Below are positions 12,589 to 22,257 of a stretch of 64,000 nt of DNA, one piece after another; the first letter of the stretch is position 1, and each line of letters opens with the position of its first letter. Both the position numbers and the translations under genes were made by a program. This stretch comes from Acinetobacter calcoaceticus ANC 3811 (GTDB lineage: Bacteria; Pseudomonadota; Gammaproteobacteria; Pseudomonadales; Moraxellaceae), in NCBI RefSeq assembly GCF_000399665.1, contig NZ_KB976986.1:2811261-2875260 (forward strand), in the 5' to 3' direction. A model generated the notes under the pieces. The model was not told the origin of the DNA. It saw nothing but the letters and a program-made list of their open reading frames with translations, and did not search any database.

Positions 12589-12617
12589 ATTATAGAGTTA
12601 CACCCCTGAACATGCAA
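12589..12617 (-). promoter_or_regulatory. Sigma-70 promoter of the atp operon
   Basis: On the minus strand: TTGCAT (12612-12617), 17 bp, TATAAT (12589-12594). Spacing is ideal and the -10 is consensus. It lies 65 bp upstream of the atpI start codon. Confidence 0.85.
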
Positions 12618-12623
12618 TCTTTT

Positions 12624-12692
12624 CCCGACTTTAGTCGGGGTTTTTCATGACAGGTGGTGCTGACGCTACAGTCAGCCTTTGTTTGTTTTTTA
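12624..12692 (+). terminator. Two plus-strand hairpins with T-runs, no plus-strand gene before them
   Basis: CCCGACT-TT-AGTCGGG followed by GTTTTT (12624-12645), then GCTGAC-GCTACA-GTCAGC followed by a T-rich tail to 12692. Both are terminator-like only in the plus direction, while atpI and znuA on either side are minus-strand. They may end an antisense or small transcript across the atp promoter. See findings. Confidence 0.5.
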
Positions 12693-12694
12693 TC

Positions 12695-13534
12695 TTATTT
12701 TTGCGTACTTAATACACATTTATCTGTTTTTATAGCCAGTTTCTTCCATGCAGTGACGAAATCATCCTCGTTATTCATGCTCTCGTCTACGGGTTGAAAA
12801 GTAATGTTACCTAATTTTTGATACTGGCTTTTAGTGGTAAAACTTTCTGCCAATAAACACATCTGATCTTTTGGCCGATTATCATTAAGATACTTAATTT
12901 GAGCCGCTGTTGGTGCAACATGAGGATCATCTGTCAAAGCGCCTGCAAACTTTAAGTTTAAAGAGCGTTCTAAATATTGATAAGCATCATGATATGACCA
13001 ATATGGTTTGCCATTACTTGTACTGTCGTAAACTTGTGCAGCCTGAAACATCTTACGAGCAAAGATATTGGCATTATTCCAATATTTAGCCTTATTTTCA
13101 GGATGCTGCTGAGAACGTAAAGCTGCAATAAAGAAACCGATTCGAACTGCGTTGTTAGGTTCTAACCACACATGGGTATCTACCGTATTAGGTAAAGCCG
13201 CCCCACGTGTACTACGCAGAGGTAAAACAGAAACTATACCACTATCTAATAAGGCAATTGCTTTCTTATTATTACCTAACAATTTATTTAGAGGGGCTTC
13301 ATGAGCCTTACCCAGCCAGATTACTAAAGATGCATCATTAATTGCTTTACGGTGAGCTGGGGTTAATTGTACGTCATGCCCAGTTTGTCCCTTTAATAAG
13401 AGTTGTGGTTCTTCAACACCCTGAGTGACTTCTTTTGCAATCAGATAGATCGGGTGTGTAGAAACCACCAACCCCTGACTCCACCCTAACGTACTCAAAA
13501 GAGAGAACATACTGAAAACAAAAAAACGGAACAT
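12695..13534 (-). CDS. znuA: Periplasmic zinc-binding protein of the ZnuABC importer
   Basis: 279 residues with a signal peptide (MFRFFVFSMFSLLSTLGWSQG). It is a cluster A-I solute-binding protein: THPIYLIAKEVTQG, then zinc-ligand histidines in GQTGHDVQLTP, DTHVWLEPNNA and YHDAYQYLE. The long acidic/His-rich loop of E. coli ZnuA is nearly absent. It captures Zn2+ in the periplasm for ZnuB. It is divergent from zur-znuC-znuB across a Zur palindrome, so it should be repressed by Zur in zinc-replete cells. Confidence 0.93.
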   Translation of the reverse strand: MFRFFVFSMFSLLSTLGWSQGLVVSTHPIYLIAKEVTQGVEEPQLLLKGQTGHDVQLTPAHRKAINDASLVIWLGKAHEAPLNKLLGNNKKAIALLDSGIVSVLPLRSTRGAALPNTVDTHVWLEPNNAVRIGFFIAALRSQQHPENKAKYWNNANIFARKMFQAAQVYDSTSNGKPYWSYHDAYQYLERSLNLKFAGALTDDPHVAPTAAQIKYLNDNRPKDQMCLLAESFTTKSQYQKLGNITFQPVDESMNNEDDFVTAWKKLAIKTDKCVLSTQK

Positions 13535-13566
13535 GACAGACCATCAATTAAAATTAGCTTGAAGCA

Positions 13567-13581
13567 TGTTATAATATAACA
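13567..13581. promoter_or_regulatory. Zur box (zinc uptake regulator operator)
   Basis: TGTTATAATATAACA, a perfect 7-1-7 palindrome that matches the known gammaproteobacterial Zur core GTTATAATATAAC. It lies 33 bp upstream of the znuA start and 80 bp upstream of zur, so one site can control both directions. Confidence 0.9.
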
Positions 13582-13610
13582 AAGTTACAAAAATACCTAA
13601 GATTAATCGA

Positions 13611-13627
13611 ATGAAGCATCGCTTCAT
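13611..13627. repeat. Inverted repeat in the zur leader
   Basis: ATGAAGC-ATC-GCTTCAT, 7-bp arms, between the Zur box and zur; GAAGCAT also occurs at 13561-13567 beside the Zur box. It may be a leader hairpin or a further operator. No function is known to me. Confidence 0.4.
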
Positions 13628-13661
13628 GCTAATATTCCGTTAAAAATTCGAGGTTATTTCT

Positions 13662-14159
13662 ATGAGTTCCTGCTCGCATGAACATCATGATTCTTTGCAT
13701 GGGGTGCATGATCACCATAATGTCGCAAACCGTTTAGCTGAAGCAGAAAATTTATGTTCTGCGACTGGCGCACGACTTACGCCTTTGCGCAAAGAAGTTT
13801 TGGAACTCATTTTAAATGCTTCGGGCCCAATGGGTGCTTATGACTTACTCGCACGCATAAAAAGTCAAACTGATCGCCCAGCTGCTCCTCCAACTGTATA
13901 TAGAACTTTAGATTTTTTATTAGAAAAAGGTTTGATCCATCGCCTAACTTCTATTAACGCCTATATTCCCTGTTGCCATCCTCGCGAAGGTCATCAAGCA
14001 GCATTCTTAATTTGCACCGAATGTCACATGGTTAAAGAAGCCTCTTCTCAAGGCTTAACTCACCAGCTTGATCAACTTGCAGCGTCAGATGAGTTCGTGG
14101 CTCAACATAGCATCATTGAAATTTCGGGGAAATGCCAACAGTGCCGCACAACTCGCTAG
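13662..14159 (+). CDS. zur: Zinc uptake regulator, Fur family
   Basis: 165 residues. After a His-rich N-terminal tail (EHHDSLHGVHDHH, residues 7-19) comes the Fur-family winged helix (ARLTPLRKEVLELIL, PPTVYRTLDFLLEKGLIHR). The structural zinc site has CxxC pairs at 118/121 and 158/161. With zinc it represses znu genes. It overlaps znuC by 28 nt, so translation is probably coupled. The ribosome site AGG lies just before the ATG. Context and the Zur box make Zur much more likely than Fur. Confidence 0.93.
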   Translation: MSSCSHEHHDSLHGVHDHHNVANRLAEAENLCSATGARLTPLRKEVLELILNASGPMGAYDLLARIKSQTDRPAAPPTVYRTLDFLLEKGLIHRLTSINAYIPCCHPREGHQAAFLICTECHMVKEASSQGLTHQLDQLAASDEFVAQHSIIEISGKCQQCRTTR

Positions 14160-14920
14160 ATCCTGTATTAATTCAGCTTGAGCAGGTTTCTGTTCATCGT
14201 GATAATCGGGAAATTTTAAAAAAAGTTGATTTTGCTCTACATCAAAATGAAATTGTGTCTTTGATCGGGCCAAATGGTGCTGGCAAATCAACACTGATTA
14301 AAGTTCTACTTGGTATTCTCCAACCGAGTAGTGGACGCATTGTTAATTATAAAAAGCTTAAAATGGCGTATGTGCCACAAAAATTCAATCCTTCACACAG
14401 TCTACCCTTACGTGTGCAGGATCTACTTGATTTAGAAAAATGCACCCCTGCCCTGCGTCAGGAAATTATTCAAGACACCGGTATTTCCAAGTTACAACAA
14501 TCAAAAGTACAACAACTTTCCGGTGGTGAACGCCAACGGGTACTACTAGCGCGCGCCCTACTTCGCCAACCAGATATTTTAGTTCTCGATGAACCGATGC
14601 AAGGCTTAGATATTCAGTCAGAAGCTGAACTTTATGAGTATGTCCGTAGTTTGCCGGAACGATATGGCTGTGCAATCTTAATTGTTTCCCATGACTTACA
14701 ATGGGTGATGGAAGGAACACACCGTGTAGTATGTTTAAATAAACATATTTGCTGTAGTGGACTCCCAGAGAATATTCAACAACATCCTGAATATCAGGCT
14801 ATCTTTGGAACTCAACGGGTTTTCTATCAACATCATCATGATCATTGTGCTCATGGTGATGCAGCACACCCCTGCCCTCATAATGACCGTCCTCACATCC
14901 ACCCAGAACCGGAAGCTTAA
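14132..14920 (+). CDS. znuC: Zinc ABC importer ATPase
   Basis: 262 residues. Walker A GPNGAGKST at 46-54, signature LSGGERQR at 129-136, Walker B ILVLDEP at 149-155 and the H-loop in IVSHDLQWV. The C-terminal tail (about 231-262) is loaded with His and two Cys (HHHDHCAHGDAAHPCPHN), a likely zinc sensor or buffer. It powers ZnuB at the inner membrane. The start lies inside the zur end; GGGGA directly precedes the ATG. Confidence 0.94.
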   Translation: MPTVPHNSLDPVLIQLEQVSVHRDNREILKKVDFALHQNEIVSLIGPNGAGKSTLIKVLLGILQPSSGRIVNYKKLKMAYVPQKFNPSHSLPLRVQDLLDLEKCTPALRQEIIQDTGISKLQQSKVQQLSGGERQRVLLARALLRQPDILVLDEPMQGLDIQSEAELYEYVRSLPERYGCAILIVSHDLQWVMEGTHRVVCLNKHICCSGLPENIQQHPEYQAIFGTQRVFYQHHHDHCAHGDAAHPCPHNDRPHIHPEPEA

Positions 14921-14923
14921 GCC

Positions 14924-15733
14924 ATGATGGAATGGTTACAATTATTGTTGCCCGCATGGATTATGGGAATCTTGCTGGTATTTTTAACCGCACCTCTGGG
15001 TTGTCTAATGCTGTGGAGACGCATGTCTTTTTTTGCTGACACCATGGCACACGGAACACTACTTGGGGTTGCTATCGCAGGTGCTTTAAGTCTTCCTCTT
15101 TGGCTTGGTGTTGCAGGCACTGCTGTTTTACTGGTCGCAATTTTATGGGCCCTACATGACAACCGTTTACCCAATGACGCGCTCTTAGCCTTATGTTCAG
15201 CGACATTACTCTGTAGCGGTTTGTTGTTTATTCAACATGTTCCAAGTTTAAGACCAGAGCTTTTAAGTTATTTATTTGGCGATTTGCTCAGTATTGATTG
15301 GCCCGACTTACCCGTTTTCACTTTAATTATTGCGCTATCCCTCGTGATTCTTTACCGTTTTTGGCAGCCGCAAATACAGTTTGCAATTGATCCAGATATT
15401 GCAATTAGTGAAGGGGTAAATGCGAACTGGCAACGTCTTATTTTTATGCTTTTATTGGCTTTATTTACTGTCTTGGCTTTGCGTGCTGTAGGTTCTTTAC
15501 TTATGGGTGCCTTACTGGTAATACCTGCTTTAAGTGCTCGCTTATTAGCAAATTCACCAAAGCAAATGGTCATTTGGGCGTTTGTATTAGCTCAAGTTGG
15601 GGTTAGTGTAGGCCTATGGTCAAGCGCAGCACTCAATATCTCTACAGGCTTGAGTATTGTTTTATGCATGGCGTTAACTTTCGCTGTTATTTTTATAACT
15701 CAAAAGCTAAAAAATCAAACACAGGCGGCCTAA
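14924..15733 (+). CDS. znuB: Zinc ABC importer membrane permease
   Basis: 269 residues, ABC-3 family, with eight or nine hydrophobic helices and the family segments PLGCLMLWRRMSFFADTMAHG and GALLVIPALSARLLA. It starts 3 bp after the znuC stop, completing zur-znuC-znuB. It meets the opposing LysE-type gene with a single base between stop codons and no clear terminator. Confidence 0.94.
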   Translation: MMEWLQLLLPAWIMGILLVFLTAPLGCLMLWRRMSFFADTMAHGTLLGVAIAGALSLPLWLGVAGTAVLLVAILWALHDNRLPNDALLALCSATLLCSGLLFIQHVPSLRPELLSYLFGDLLSIDWPDLPVFTLIIALSLVILYRFWQPQIQFAIDPDIAISEGVNANWQRLIFMLLLALFTVLALRAVGSLLMGALLVIPALSARLLANSPKQMVIWAFVLAQVGVSVGLWSSAALNISTGLSIVLCMALTFAVIFITQKLKNQTQAA

Positions 15734-15734
15734 A

Positions 15735-16361
15735 TTAGGACGCCTGATGAACTGTACTTAATAATAAAGCTGCACAGCTAAACATCACAGCAAAACCCCG
15801 ATTCAAATATTTTTGCTGTTTAGGAGAACGAAGTAATCTTAGAACCTTTGATGCGAGCCCCGTATATCCAGCCATTACAATCAAATCAATCGTGATCATT
15901 GTTACAGCCATAATCAGGTACTGTATCCATTGAGGCTTACCCAAATCTAGAAACTGGGGTAAAACAGCTAATAGAAATACAATCGCTTTGGGATTACTAA
16001 TATTGACCACAAAACCATTTAGTAATAGCGCAAATACAGATTTATCTCTTTTTTCTTGTTGAATTTCTATATCTTTTACAGGGGCTGTCCACTGTAAATA
16101 AGCAAGATATAACAAATAAATCACACCAAACCATTTAACAAACTGAAAAGCCAAAGGTGTCGTTGCAAATAAAACGCCCACACCTGCCGCCACCACCATA
16201 ATTTGAAGTAGCAAAGCAATTTGCAAACCTATTGCATTCCAATAGCCATGCCTAAAACCATAGTTTAGACCACTCGACATTGAAGCAATTGCTCCCGCAC
16301 CCGGTGAGATACTAATGACCCAACAGGCCAACATATAAGCGAACCAAACTTGCAGAGACAT
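15735..16361 (-). CDS. LysE/RhtB-family amino-acid exporter
   Basis: 208 residues with six hydrophobic helices. The N-terminal WVISISPGAGAIASMSSGLNYGFRHG and central NPKAIVFLLAVLPQF are RhtB/LysE signatures. Proteins of this family export homoserine, threonine or other amino acids, or homoserine lactones. It is monocistronic. A second, more distant member lies at 32107-32697. Confidence 0.88.
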   Translation of the reverse strand: MSLQVWFAYMLACWVISISPGAGAIASMSSGLNYGFRHGYWNAIGLQIALLLQIMVVAAGVGVLFATTPLAFQFVKWFGVIYLLYLAYLQWTAPVKDIEIQQEKRDKSVFALLLNGFVVNISNPKAIVFLLAVLPQFLDLGKPQWIQYLIMAVTMITIDLIVMAGYTGLASKVLRLLRSPKQQKYLNRGFAVMFSCAALLLSTVHQAS

Positions 16362-16520
16362 AGCGAAAAATAGACTATAAAAGTGGAATTATACTGTTTT
16401 ATAAAGCTATCTTAGTCAGAATTCAAACAATAAAATCAAGAAATAGACTACTAACAGCTCTTCGCATCAGGCACAATAATTCAAGCTCATACTAAATTAT
16501 AATTGAGGAGATACCTTCCA

Positions 16521-17441
16521 ATGACTGCTCAATCTGTCATTTTACCATTGCCATCAGATCATGCTCGTTTCATTGTTCTTCGTTTAAAAGACTTATCCAT
16601 TGATGAATTAAAAAAACAAATTGAAGCTTTATTTGAAGCTCGTGACCGCCTCATGACTCAGCATTCTGATGCTCAAATTAAAACAGCAGTCGCTTTTGGT
16701 CCCGAACTATGGAAACAGCTCCATTCGCAAACTCCTGAAGGATTTAAACAGCTTGAGCCAGAACAAGGTGCATTCAATATGCCAGCCGTGCCAGCAGATG
16801 TGCTTATTCACATTGCCAGCATGCGCTCTGATATTTGTTTTGCATTAAGCCAAGCATTTTTTGAAGGTATTAAAGATAAAGTCGAAGTTCTTGATGAGCG
16901 TGTTTGCTTCCGCTATTTCGATGGTCGAGATATGACAGGTTTTATAGACGGCACGGAAAATCCTCAGTTCCCTGATGACCGTGCAGAAACAGCTCTCCTA
17001 CCCGAAGAGGCTGGAGTATTTGCCGATGGCAGTTTTATATTTGCACAGCGCTATGCACACGACTTAGAAAAATGGAAAAAATTGAAAGTTGATGCGCAAG
17101 AAAATGTTATGGGCCGCACCAAACTTGAATCTATTGAATTAGATGATGACGTAAAACCAGAAAATGCTCATGTTGCTCGCACTGTTGTTGAGGATGATGA
17201 AGGCGAAGAAATGGAAATCCTACGTCATAGCCTTCCTTATGGTGATGGTCGAGGCGATCAAGGCTTATTTTTCATTGCCTATACTAAAGACCTTAGCATT
17301 ATTGATGCCATGTTAAAGCGCATGTTCGGCACAAGTGGAGATGGTATTCATGACCGCTTATTGCACTTCGTGACCCCACTTGATGGCGCTTATTACTTTG
17401 CACCAAGTGAAGAATTGCTAGAAGAAATTCTAGAAGGTTAA
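16521..17441 (+). CDS. DyP-type haem peroxidase (YfeX-like)
   Basis: 306 residues from the ATG at 16521, with GAGGAG ten bases upstream; an in-frame TTG at 16503 lies before that site and is rejected. The DyP motif GFIDGTENP (about 140-148) gives the distal Asp, with distal Arg near 235 (ILRHSLPYG) and proximal haem ligand His217 (NAHVART). It oxidises substrates with H2O2; E. coli YfeX is a relative. No signal peptide, no encapsulin neighbour. An acidic insert (EDDEGEEMEI) is notable. It ends at a strong terminator. Confidence 0.9.
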   Translation: MTAQSVILPLPSDHARFIVLRLKDLSIDELKKQIEALFEARDRLMTQHSDAQIKTAVAFGPELWKQLHSQTPEGFKQLEPEQGAFNMPAVPADVLIHIASMRSDICFALSQAFFEGIKDKVEVLDERVCFRYFDGRDMTGFIDGTENPQFPDDRAETALLPEEAGVFADGSFIFAQRYAHDLEKWKKLKVDAQENVMGRTKLESIELDDDVKPENAHVARTVVEDDEGEEMEILRHSLPYGDGRGDQGLFFIAYTKDLSIIDAMLKRMFGTSGDGIHDRLLHFVTPLDGAYYFAPSEELLEEILEG

Positions 17442-17446
17442 TTTTT

Positions 17447-17478
17447 AAAAAAGTAGCTATTATGGTAGCTACTTTTTT
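17447..17478 (+). terminator. Terminator after the DyP peroxidase
   Basis: AAAAAAGTAGCTA / TAGCTACTTTTTT, 13-bp stem, 6-nt loop, T7 tail. Confidence 0.92.
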
Positions 17479-17577
17479 TATTTAAAACCAAAGAACAAGA
17501 AATAAGTACTTTGACATTTCACAAAGATATTATGCTTTATCTTTATAAATTAATAAAAATCACTCTTAAATATAAAC

Positions 17578-18030
17578 TTAAGGCCCATTCGCATTTCTTA
17601 TTTCAAGCACTTCATTACAGTCTTTAGAGGTTGAATAAACGAAAATTCTTTTATCTTGATTTTCTAGCAAAATGGCATCTTTATTTTCACCAAAAGCATT
17701 TTTAGAAATATCACACTTATAAGCTGACAGTTGAAAGCTCTTTACGACTTCACATTTAGACTCAACAATGTTGTCATTAAAACCATACCATTCTGTAATA
17801 TTTGGATTTGAACAAGAAATTTGAGCTATTTGATCAGCTTCTTTTGTTTTAATCGTATTCTCTTTCTTTTCACTTACAGGTAAAGCCTCACTTACAGCAG
17901 AATTTGATTTATTCGCCTCAGTCTGTACCACACCAGATTCATGATTAGAATCATTTTGCATTTTATGCGGACCTTTATCACTACAAGCCATTAAAGCGCC
18001 CATAAAAATTAAAATACAAATATTCTTCAT
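17578..18030 (-). CDS. Putative lipoprotein of unknown function
   Basis: 150 residues. The signal peptide MKNICILIFMGALMAC ends in a lipobox Cys17. A low-complexity Ser/Asn/Glu/Lys linker follows (to about 70), then a small domain with four Cys (ISCSNPNITEW, SKCEV, YKCDISK, SKDCNEV) that could form two disulfides in the periplasm. No family was recognised. It starts downstream of the malic enzyme terminator and so is its own unit. Confidence 0.65.
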   Translation of the reverse strand: MKNICILIFMGALMACSDKGPHKMQNDSNHESGVVQTEANKSNSAVSEALPVSEKKENTIKTKEADQIAQISCSNPNITEWYGFNDNIVESKCEVVKSFQLSAYKCDISKNAFGENKDAILLENQDKRIFVYSTSKDCNEVLEIRNANGP

Positions 18031-18080
18031 GAAAAATTTCTCATAATTATGTGTTATTTAAACTGAGACATATTAATAAA

Positions 18081-18104
18081 AAAGAGGAGCTTAAGCTCCT
18101 CTTT
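18081..18104 (-). terminator. Terminator of the malic enzyme gene
   Basis: AAAGAGGAGC-TTAA-GCTCCTCTTT, followed on the minus strand by T6; 15 bp beyond the gene's stop codon. Confidence 0.9.
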
Positions 18105-18118
18105 CCACCTTCGCATTC

Positions 18119-19816
18119 TTAGAAAGGAATACGCTTATATTTGCGGTATTCAGGTTTCCAGAATGATTGATCAATTTTCTGTTTCAACAAATCATCACTA
18201 ATCGTTACAGCCACACCATCTGCCATTGCAGCTTTCGCAACTTCGAATGCAATAACTCTAGATACTTGTTGAATTTCACCCAACGGCGGCAACAAATCAG
18301 CTTGTGGATCTTTAAGCAATGGAGAACAATTTGCTAAAGCACTACTTGATGCCATTAACATATTTTCTGTAACACGCTTAGCACCCGATGCAATCACACC
18401 TAAGCCAATGCCTGGGAAAATGTACGAGTTATTACACTGCGAAATATTGTAAAGTTTGCCGTGATGATTCACAGGAGCAAACGGACTACCTGTTGCAATT
18501 AATGCTTTGCCTTCAGTCCACTCCACAATATCAGCAGGTACAGCTTCAACACGTGAAGTTGGGTTAGACAATGGCATAACAATTGGACGTTCACAATTTG
18601 CAGCTAAAGTCTTAATGATTTCTTCTGTGAACAAGCCAGGCTGACCAGAAACACCAATTAACACTGTAGGCTTAGCATTTTTAACAACATCAAGTAGTGA
18701 AATCACTTCTTCAATATTGCCCCACTGATCAACCACCTCAGCTTTTTGTGCCAACTTACGTTGGAAGTCGAGCAAGTTTGGTTGATTCTCAGTGATCAAA
18801 CCAAAACGGTCTACCATATAAACGCGAGCACGTGCTTCTGCATCAGTTAGACCTTCTGCAACCATTTGAGCAACAATTTGCTCAGCGATACCACAACCTG
18901 CCGAACCTGCACCTAAGAAAGCAATTTTTTGATCTTTTAATTGTTTGCCCGCTGCACGACTCGCAGCAATCAAACTACCAACAGATACCGCTGCTGTTCC
19001 TTGAATATCATCGTTAAAACAGCAAATTTTATCGCGATATTTTTCTAAAAGTGGCATCGCATTTTTTTGTGCGAAATCTTCAAACTGAATTAATGCTTTT
19101 GGCCAACGACGCTTCACAGCATCAATCACCATATCTACAAATGCGTAATATTCATCGCCACTAATACGTGGCTGACGCCAACCCATATAGATCGGATCAT
19201 TTAACAGTTGTGTGTTATTCGTACCTACATCAATTGTGATTGGCAATGTATAGGCTGGGCTAATTCCACCACAAGCCGTGTAAAGCGAAAGTTTTCCAAT
19301 AGGAATCCCCATTCCGCCAATACCTTGGTCACCAAGACCTAAAATACGTTCACCATCAGTGATCACGATTACTTTTACATTATTTTTATTTACGTTCTGC
19401 AAAATATCATCAATCACATCACGATCTGGATATGAAATAAAAACACCACGATGACGACGATAGATATCAGAGAAACGCTGACATGCTTCACCCACAGTTG
19501 GGGTGTAAATAATCGGCATCATTTCTTCAAGATGATTTTCGATTAAATGATAAAACAAAGTTTCATTGGTATCTTGGATATTACGCAGATAGATATGTCG
19601 ATTGATATCATCAGTGAAAGCGCAATATTGCTGATAAGAGCGCTGGCTCTGCTCTTCAATAGTTTCAATAATATGGGGGAGTAAACCGTGTAAGTTAAAG
19701 TTACTTCTTTCTTCTTCAGTGAAAGCCGAACCTTTATTTAAAAGTGGTAACTCTAAAAGTGTAAAACCTGCATATGGGATATAAAGGGGATGTTTACTTG
19801 GGTGTCCTGATATCAT
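18119..19816 (-). CDS. maeA: NAD-dependent malic enzyme
   Basis: 565 residues, the size of the long malic enzymes (E. coli SfcA/MaeA). It oxidatively decarboxylates malate to pyruvate with NAD+. Visible motifs: [19 protein letters not shown] (substrate tyrosine), [21 protein letters not shown], metal ligands in [14 protein letters not shown] and [13 protein letters not shown], and the Rossmann loop [17 protein letters not shown]. Monocistronic, with a long AT-rich upstream region. Confidence 0.95.
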   Translation of the reverse strand: MISGHPSKHPLYIPYAGFTLLELPLLNKGSAFTEEERSNFNLHGLLPHIIETIEEQSQRSYQQYCAFTDDINRHIYLRNIQDTNETLFYHLIENHLEEMMPIIYTPTVGEACQRFSDIYRRHRGVFISYPDRDVIDDILQNVNKNNVKVIVITDGERILGLGDQGIGGMGIPIGKLSLYTACGGISPAYTLPITIDVGTNNTQLLNDPIYMGWRQPRISGDEYYAFVDMVIDAVKRRWPKALIQFEDFAQKNAMPLLEKYRDKICCFNDDIQGTAAVSVGSLIAASRAAGKQLKDQKIAFLGAGSAGCGIAEQIVAQMVAEGLTDAEARARVYMVDRFGLITENQPNLLDFQRKLAQKAEVVDQWGNIEEVISLLDVVKNAKPTVLIGVSGQPGLFTEEIIKTLAANCERPIVMPLSNPTSRVEAVPADIVEWTEGKALIATGSPFAPVNHHGKLYNISQCNNSYIFPGIGLGVIASGAKRVTENMLMASSSALANCSPLLKDPQADLLPPLGEIQQVSRVIAFEVAKAAMADGVAVTISDDLLKQKIDQSFWKPEYRKYKRIPF

Positions 19817-20311
19817 TGCCTATCTCATTTTCCAGCTTAGAGTAGAGAAAAACACGTTTTGTATGGTCTCTAAAACTCTTTGTGTATATAAGCTTAAGGC
19901 TATTTTCATCGAAATAGGTATTTTAAACCGTGATGTTAAAATTAAACACTATTTAGTTAATACATACATAAAAATAAGTAATAAATATCAATATTTTAAT
20001 AACTTTATATTTTTAAGAAATCTTTTCTTATCTTAAGTTTTAAAGCCCAAACTATATATTTTAATACTACTATATATTTCTATAGGAAATAATAGTGAAT
20101 TTACCATCTAATTTATTGATCAAAAATCTCCAGAAGGCTTGTATTTGTTTGTTTTTAGAATAGGGAAGTAATCTACCCTACAATATTCATTTAAGAAATA
20201 ATCCCCAGTAAGTTGCACAAAAAGAATTACTGGAATATTAAATCCACTCCCCTAACGCATAGGAAATTTGCTATATTTGACGTTTTTCTGCGACATCTAT
20301 TTTCGATTGAT
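19817..20311. other. 495-bp AT-rich intergenic region between divergent maeA and argS
   Basis: No gene is supported. It is very AT-rich around 19960-20100. Near argS there is an imperfect inverted repeat (TAGGG at 20162-20166 with CCCTA at 20177-20181), overlapping a possible -10 (TACAAT). An open frame from 20213 runs into argS but has no ribosome site. Confidence 0.5.
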
Positions 20312-22102
20312 ATGAATACGGCAATACAAGCAGCTCTCGACCATGCAGTGCAAAATCTTCAACAAGAAGGCGTGCTTCCTTCCGACTGGAATAACACAAG
20401 CAACTTAACGCGCACCAAAGACCGAAGCCATGGCGACTTTGCTTCTAATATTGCCATGATCGGCTCGAAAGCTGCTGGTATGAAACCACGCGATTTAGCT
20501 GAGAAAGTTCTAGCTGCATTACCAGAAGTAGCAGATATCAGCAAAGCTGAAATCGCAGGCCCTGGTTTTATTAACTTCTTTTTAAATGCAGATCAGCGCT
20601 TTGCTATTCTTGACCAAATTCAAGCACAAAAAGAAATTTTTGGTCGCAGTCAGGTAAATGCAGCGAAAAAGATCCAAGTCGAATTTGTTTCTGCAAACCC
20701 AACGTCTAGCCTACATGTAGGTCATGGCCGTGGTGCTGCATATGGTATGACTGTTGCCAAGTTACTTGAAGCAACTGGTGCAAAAGTTGACCGCGAATAC
20801 TATGTAAATGATGCTGGCCGTCAAATGGATATTTTGGCGACTTCTACTTATTTACGTTATTTAGAATTACTTGGCCAAAGCCTTGTATTTCCTAAAAATG
20901 CCTACCAAGGCGATTACGTTAAAGAAATAGCACAGACTATTATTGATAAAGATGGCAATGCCCACCTTCGTGAAGTGGCTGATGTCTATAAAGATGTACC
21001 AGAAGACGTGCAATATGCAGAAGAACTAGATAGCGATGGCAATAAAGTTGTTTTGTCTGGCGACAAAGAAAAACATATTGATGGCCTTATTGCGAATTCA
21101 CAACAATTACTAGGTGAAGGCTACCGCGTATTCCACCAAGCAGCTCTTCATGCCATTTTAGATGATATTAAAGATGACCTTGCTGACTTCGGTGTAACCT
21201 TCAATCAATGGTTTAGTGAAGCATCTCTTAGTGCAAAAATTGATGAAGCTTTAGAAACACTTGATCAACGTGGCTTCCTTTATGAAAAAGATGGCAACAT
21301 CTGGTTTAAATCGACTGAATTTGGCGATGAAAAAGACCGTGTTGTTAAACGTCGTAATGGCCAAACTACATATTTTGCATCAGACATTGCATACCACTTA
21401 AATAAATTACAACGTGGTTATACCGACCTAATCGATATTTGGGGTTCTGACCACCACGGCTATATTTCTCGCGTAAAAGCAGCAATTGATGCGATGGGTT
21501 ACGACTCTAAAAAATTAACTGTACTTTTGGTTCAGTTCGTAAGTTTATGGCGTGGCGGCGAGATGGTTCAAATGTCATCTCGTTCAGGCCAGTTCGTGAC
21601 TTTACGTGACTTACGCAAAGAAGTAGGTAATGACGCCGCTCGTTTCTACTACGTGATGCGCAAGAGTGAACAACACATTGACTTTGACCTTGACCTTGCT
21701 GTTTCACAAAGTAAAGACAATGCTGTGTATTACATCCAATATGCACATGCACGTATTTGCCGTATGTTAGAAAAAGCGCTCAGCACAGGCTTACAATTCG
21801 ATGTAAATGCTGCACGTACACATGCCACTCGCCTATCTCTTGATGCTGAAACTGAGATTCTTGCTAAATTAGCAGCTTATCCAGACGCAGTATTAAGAGC
21901 TGCAAATGCATATGAACCACATCAGGTCGGCAACTACCTAAAAGAGTTAGCTGCCTTGTTCCACGCTTGGTACAATGAACATAAAGTATTAAGCGATGAT
22001 GCTGAGCTTACACAAGCACGTTTATTACTTTCAATCAATGTACAACAAGTGTTGCGCAATGGTTTAGAATTGCTTGGTGTATCTGCACCAGAATCTATGT
22101 AA
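20312..22102 (+). CDS. argS: Arginyl-tRNA synthetase
   Basis: 596 residues from the ATG at 20312 (MNTAIQAALDHAVQ); the frame stays open upstream to 20213 but homologues begin here. Class I synthetase: ATP-binding HIGH motif as HVGH at about 135-138 (FVSANPTSSLHVGHGRG), an N-terminal Add-1 domain and a C-terminal anticodon domain (ALFHAWYNEHKVL). The usual KMSK is replaced, as in many ArgRS, by MSSRSGQFVTL. It charges tRNA-Arg. No strong Shine-Dalgarno is visible. Confidence 0.97.
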   Translation: MNTAIQAALDHAVQNLQQEGVLPSDWNNTSNLTRTKDRSHGDFASNIAMIGSKAAGMKPRDLAEKVLAALPEVADISKAEIAGPGFINFFLNADQRFAILDQIQAQKEIFGRSQVNAAKKIQVEFVSANPTSSLHVGHGRGAAYGMTVAKLLEATGAKVDREYYVNDAGRQMDILATSTYLRYLELLGQSLVFPKNAYQGDYVKEIAQTIIDKDGNAHLREVADVYKDVPEDVQYAEELDSDGNKVVLSGDKEKHIDGLIANSQQLLGEGYRVFHQAALHAILDDIKDDLADFGVTFNQWFSEASLSAKIDEALETLDQRGFLYEKDGNIWFKSTEFGDEKDRVVKRRNGQTTYFASDIAYHLNKLQRGYTDLIDIWGSDHHGYISRVKAAIDAMGYDSKKLTVLLVQFVSLWRGGEMVQMSSRSGQFVTLRDLRKEVGNDAARFYYVMRKSEQHIDFDLDLAVSQSKDNAVYYIQYAHARICRMLEKALSTGLQFDVNAARTHATRLSLDAETEILAKLAAYPDAVLRAANAYEPHQVGNYLKELAALFHAWYNEHKVLSDDAELTQARLLLSINVQQVLRNGLELLGVSAPESM

Positions 22103-22110
22103 AAATTATA

Positions 22111-22201
22111 TTGCATGGCAGTAAAATAAAGGTCATGCAACATATAGTAAGCAGTGGTTTGTAGAGTTAAAATAGCTAATACGAACCACTGTTTCGGCAT
22201 C
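22111..22201. repeat. Two inverted repeats between argS and the SPOR gene
   Basis: TTGCATG (22111-22117) pairs with CATGCAA (22134-22140), and CAGTGGTT (22152-22159) pairs with AACCACTG (22194-22201). Neither is followed by a T-run, so they are not classic terminators; they may be mRNA-stabilising or processing hairpins. Confidence 0.4.
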
Positions 22202-22257
22202 GTAATACGAGAATCAAACTCGAATTAAAACAATCAAAATACAGAGGAATAATCCAC

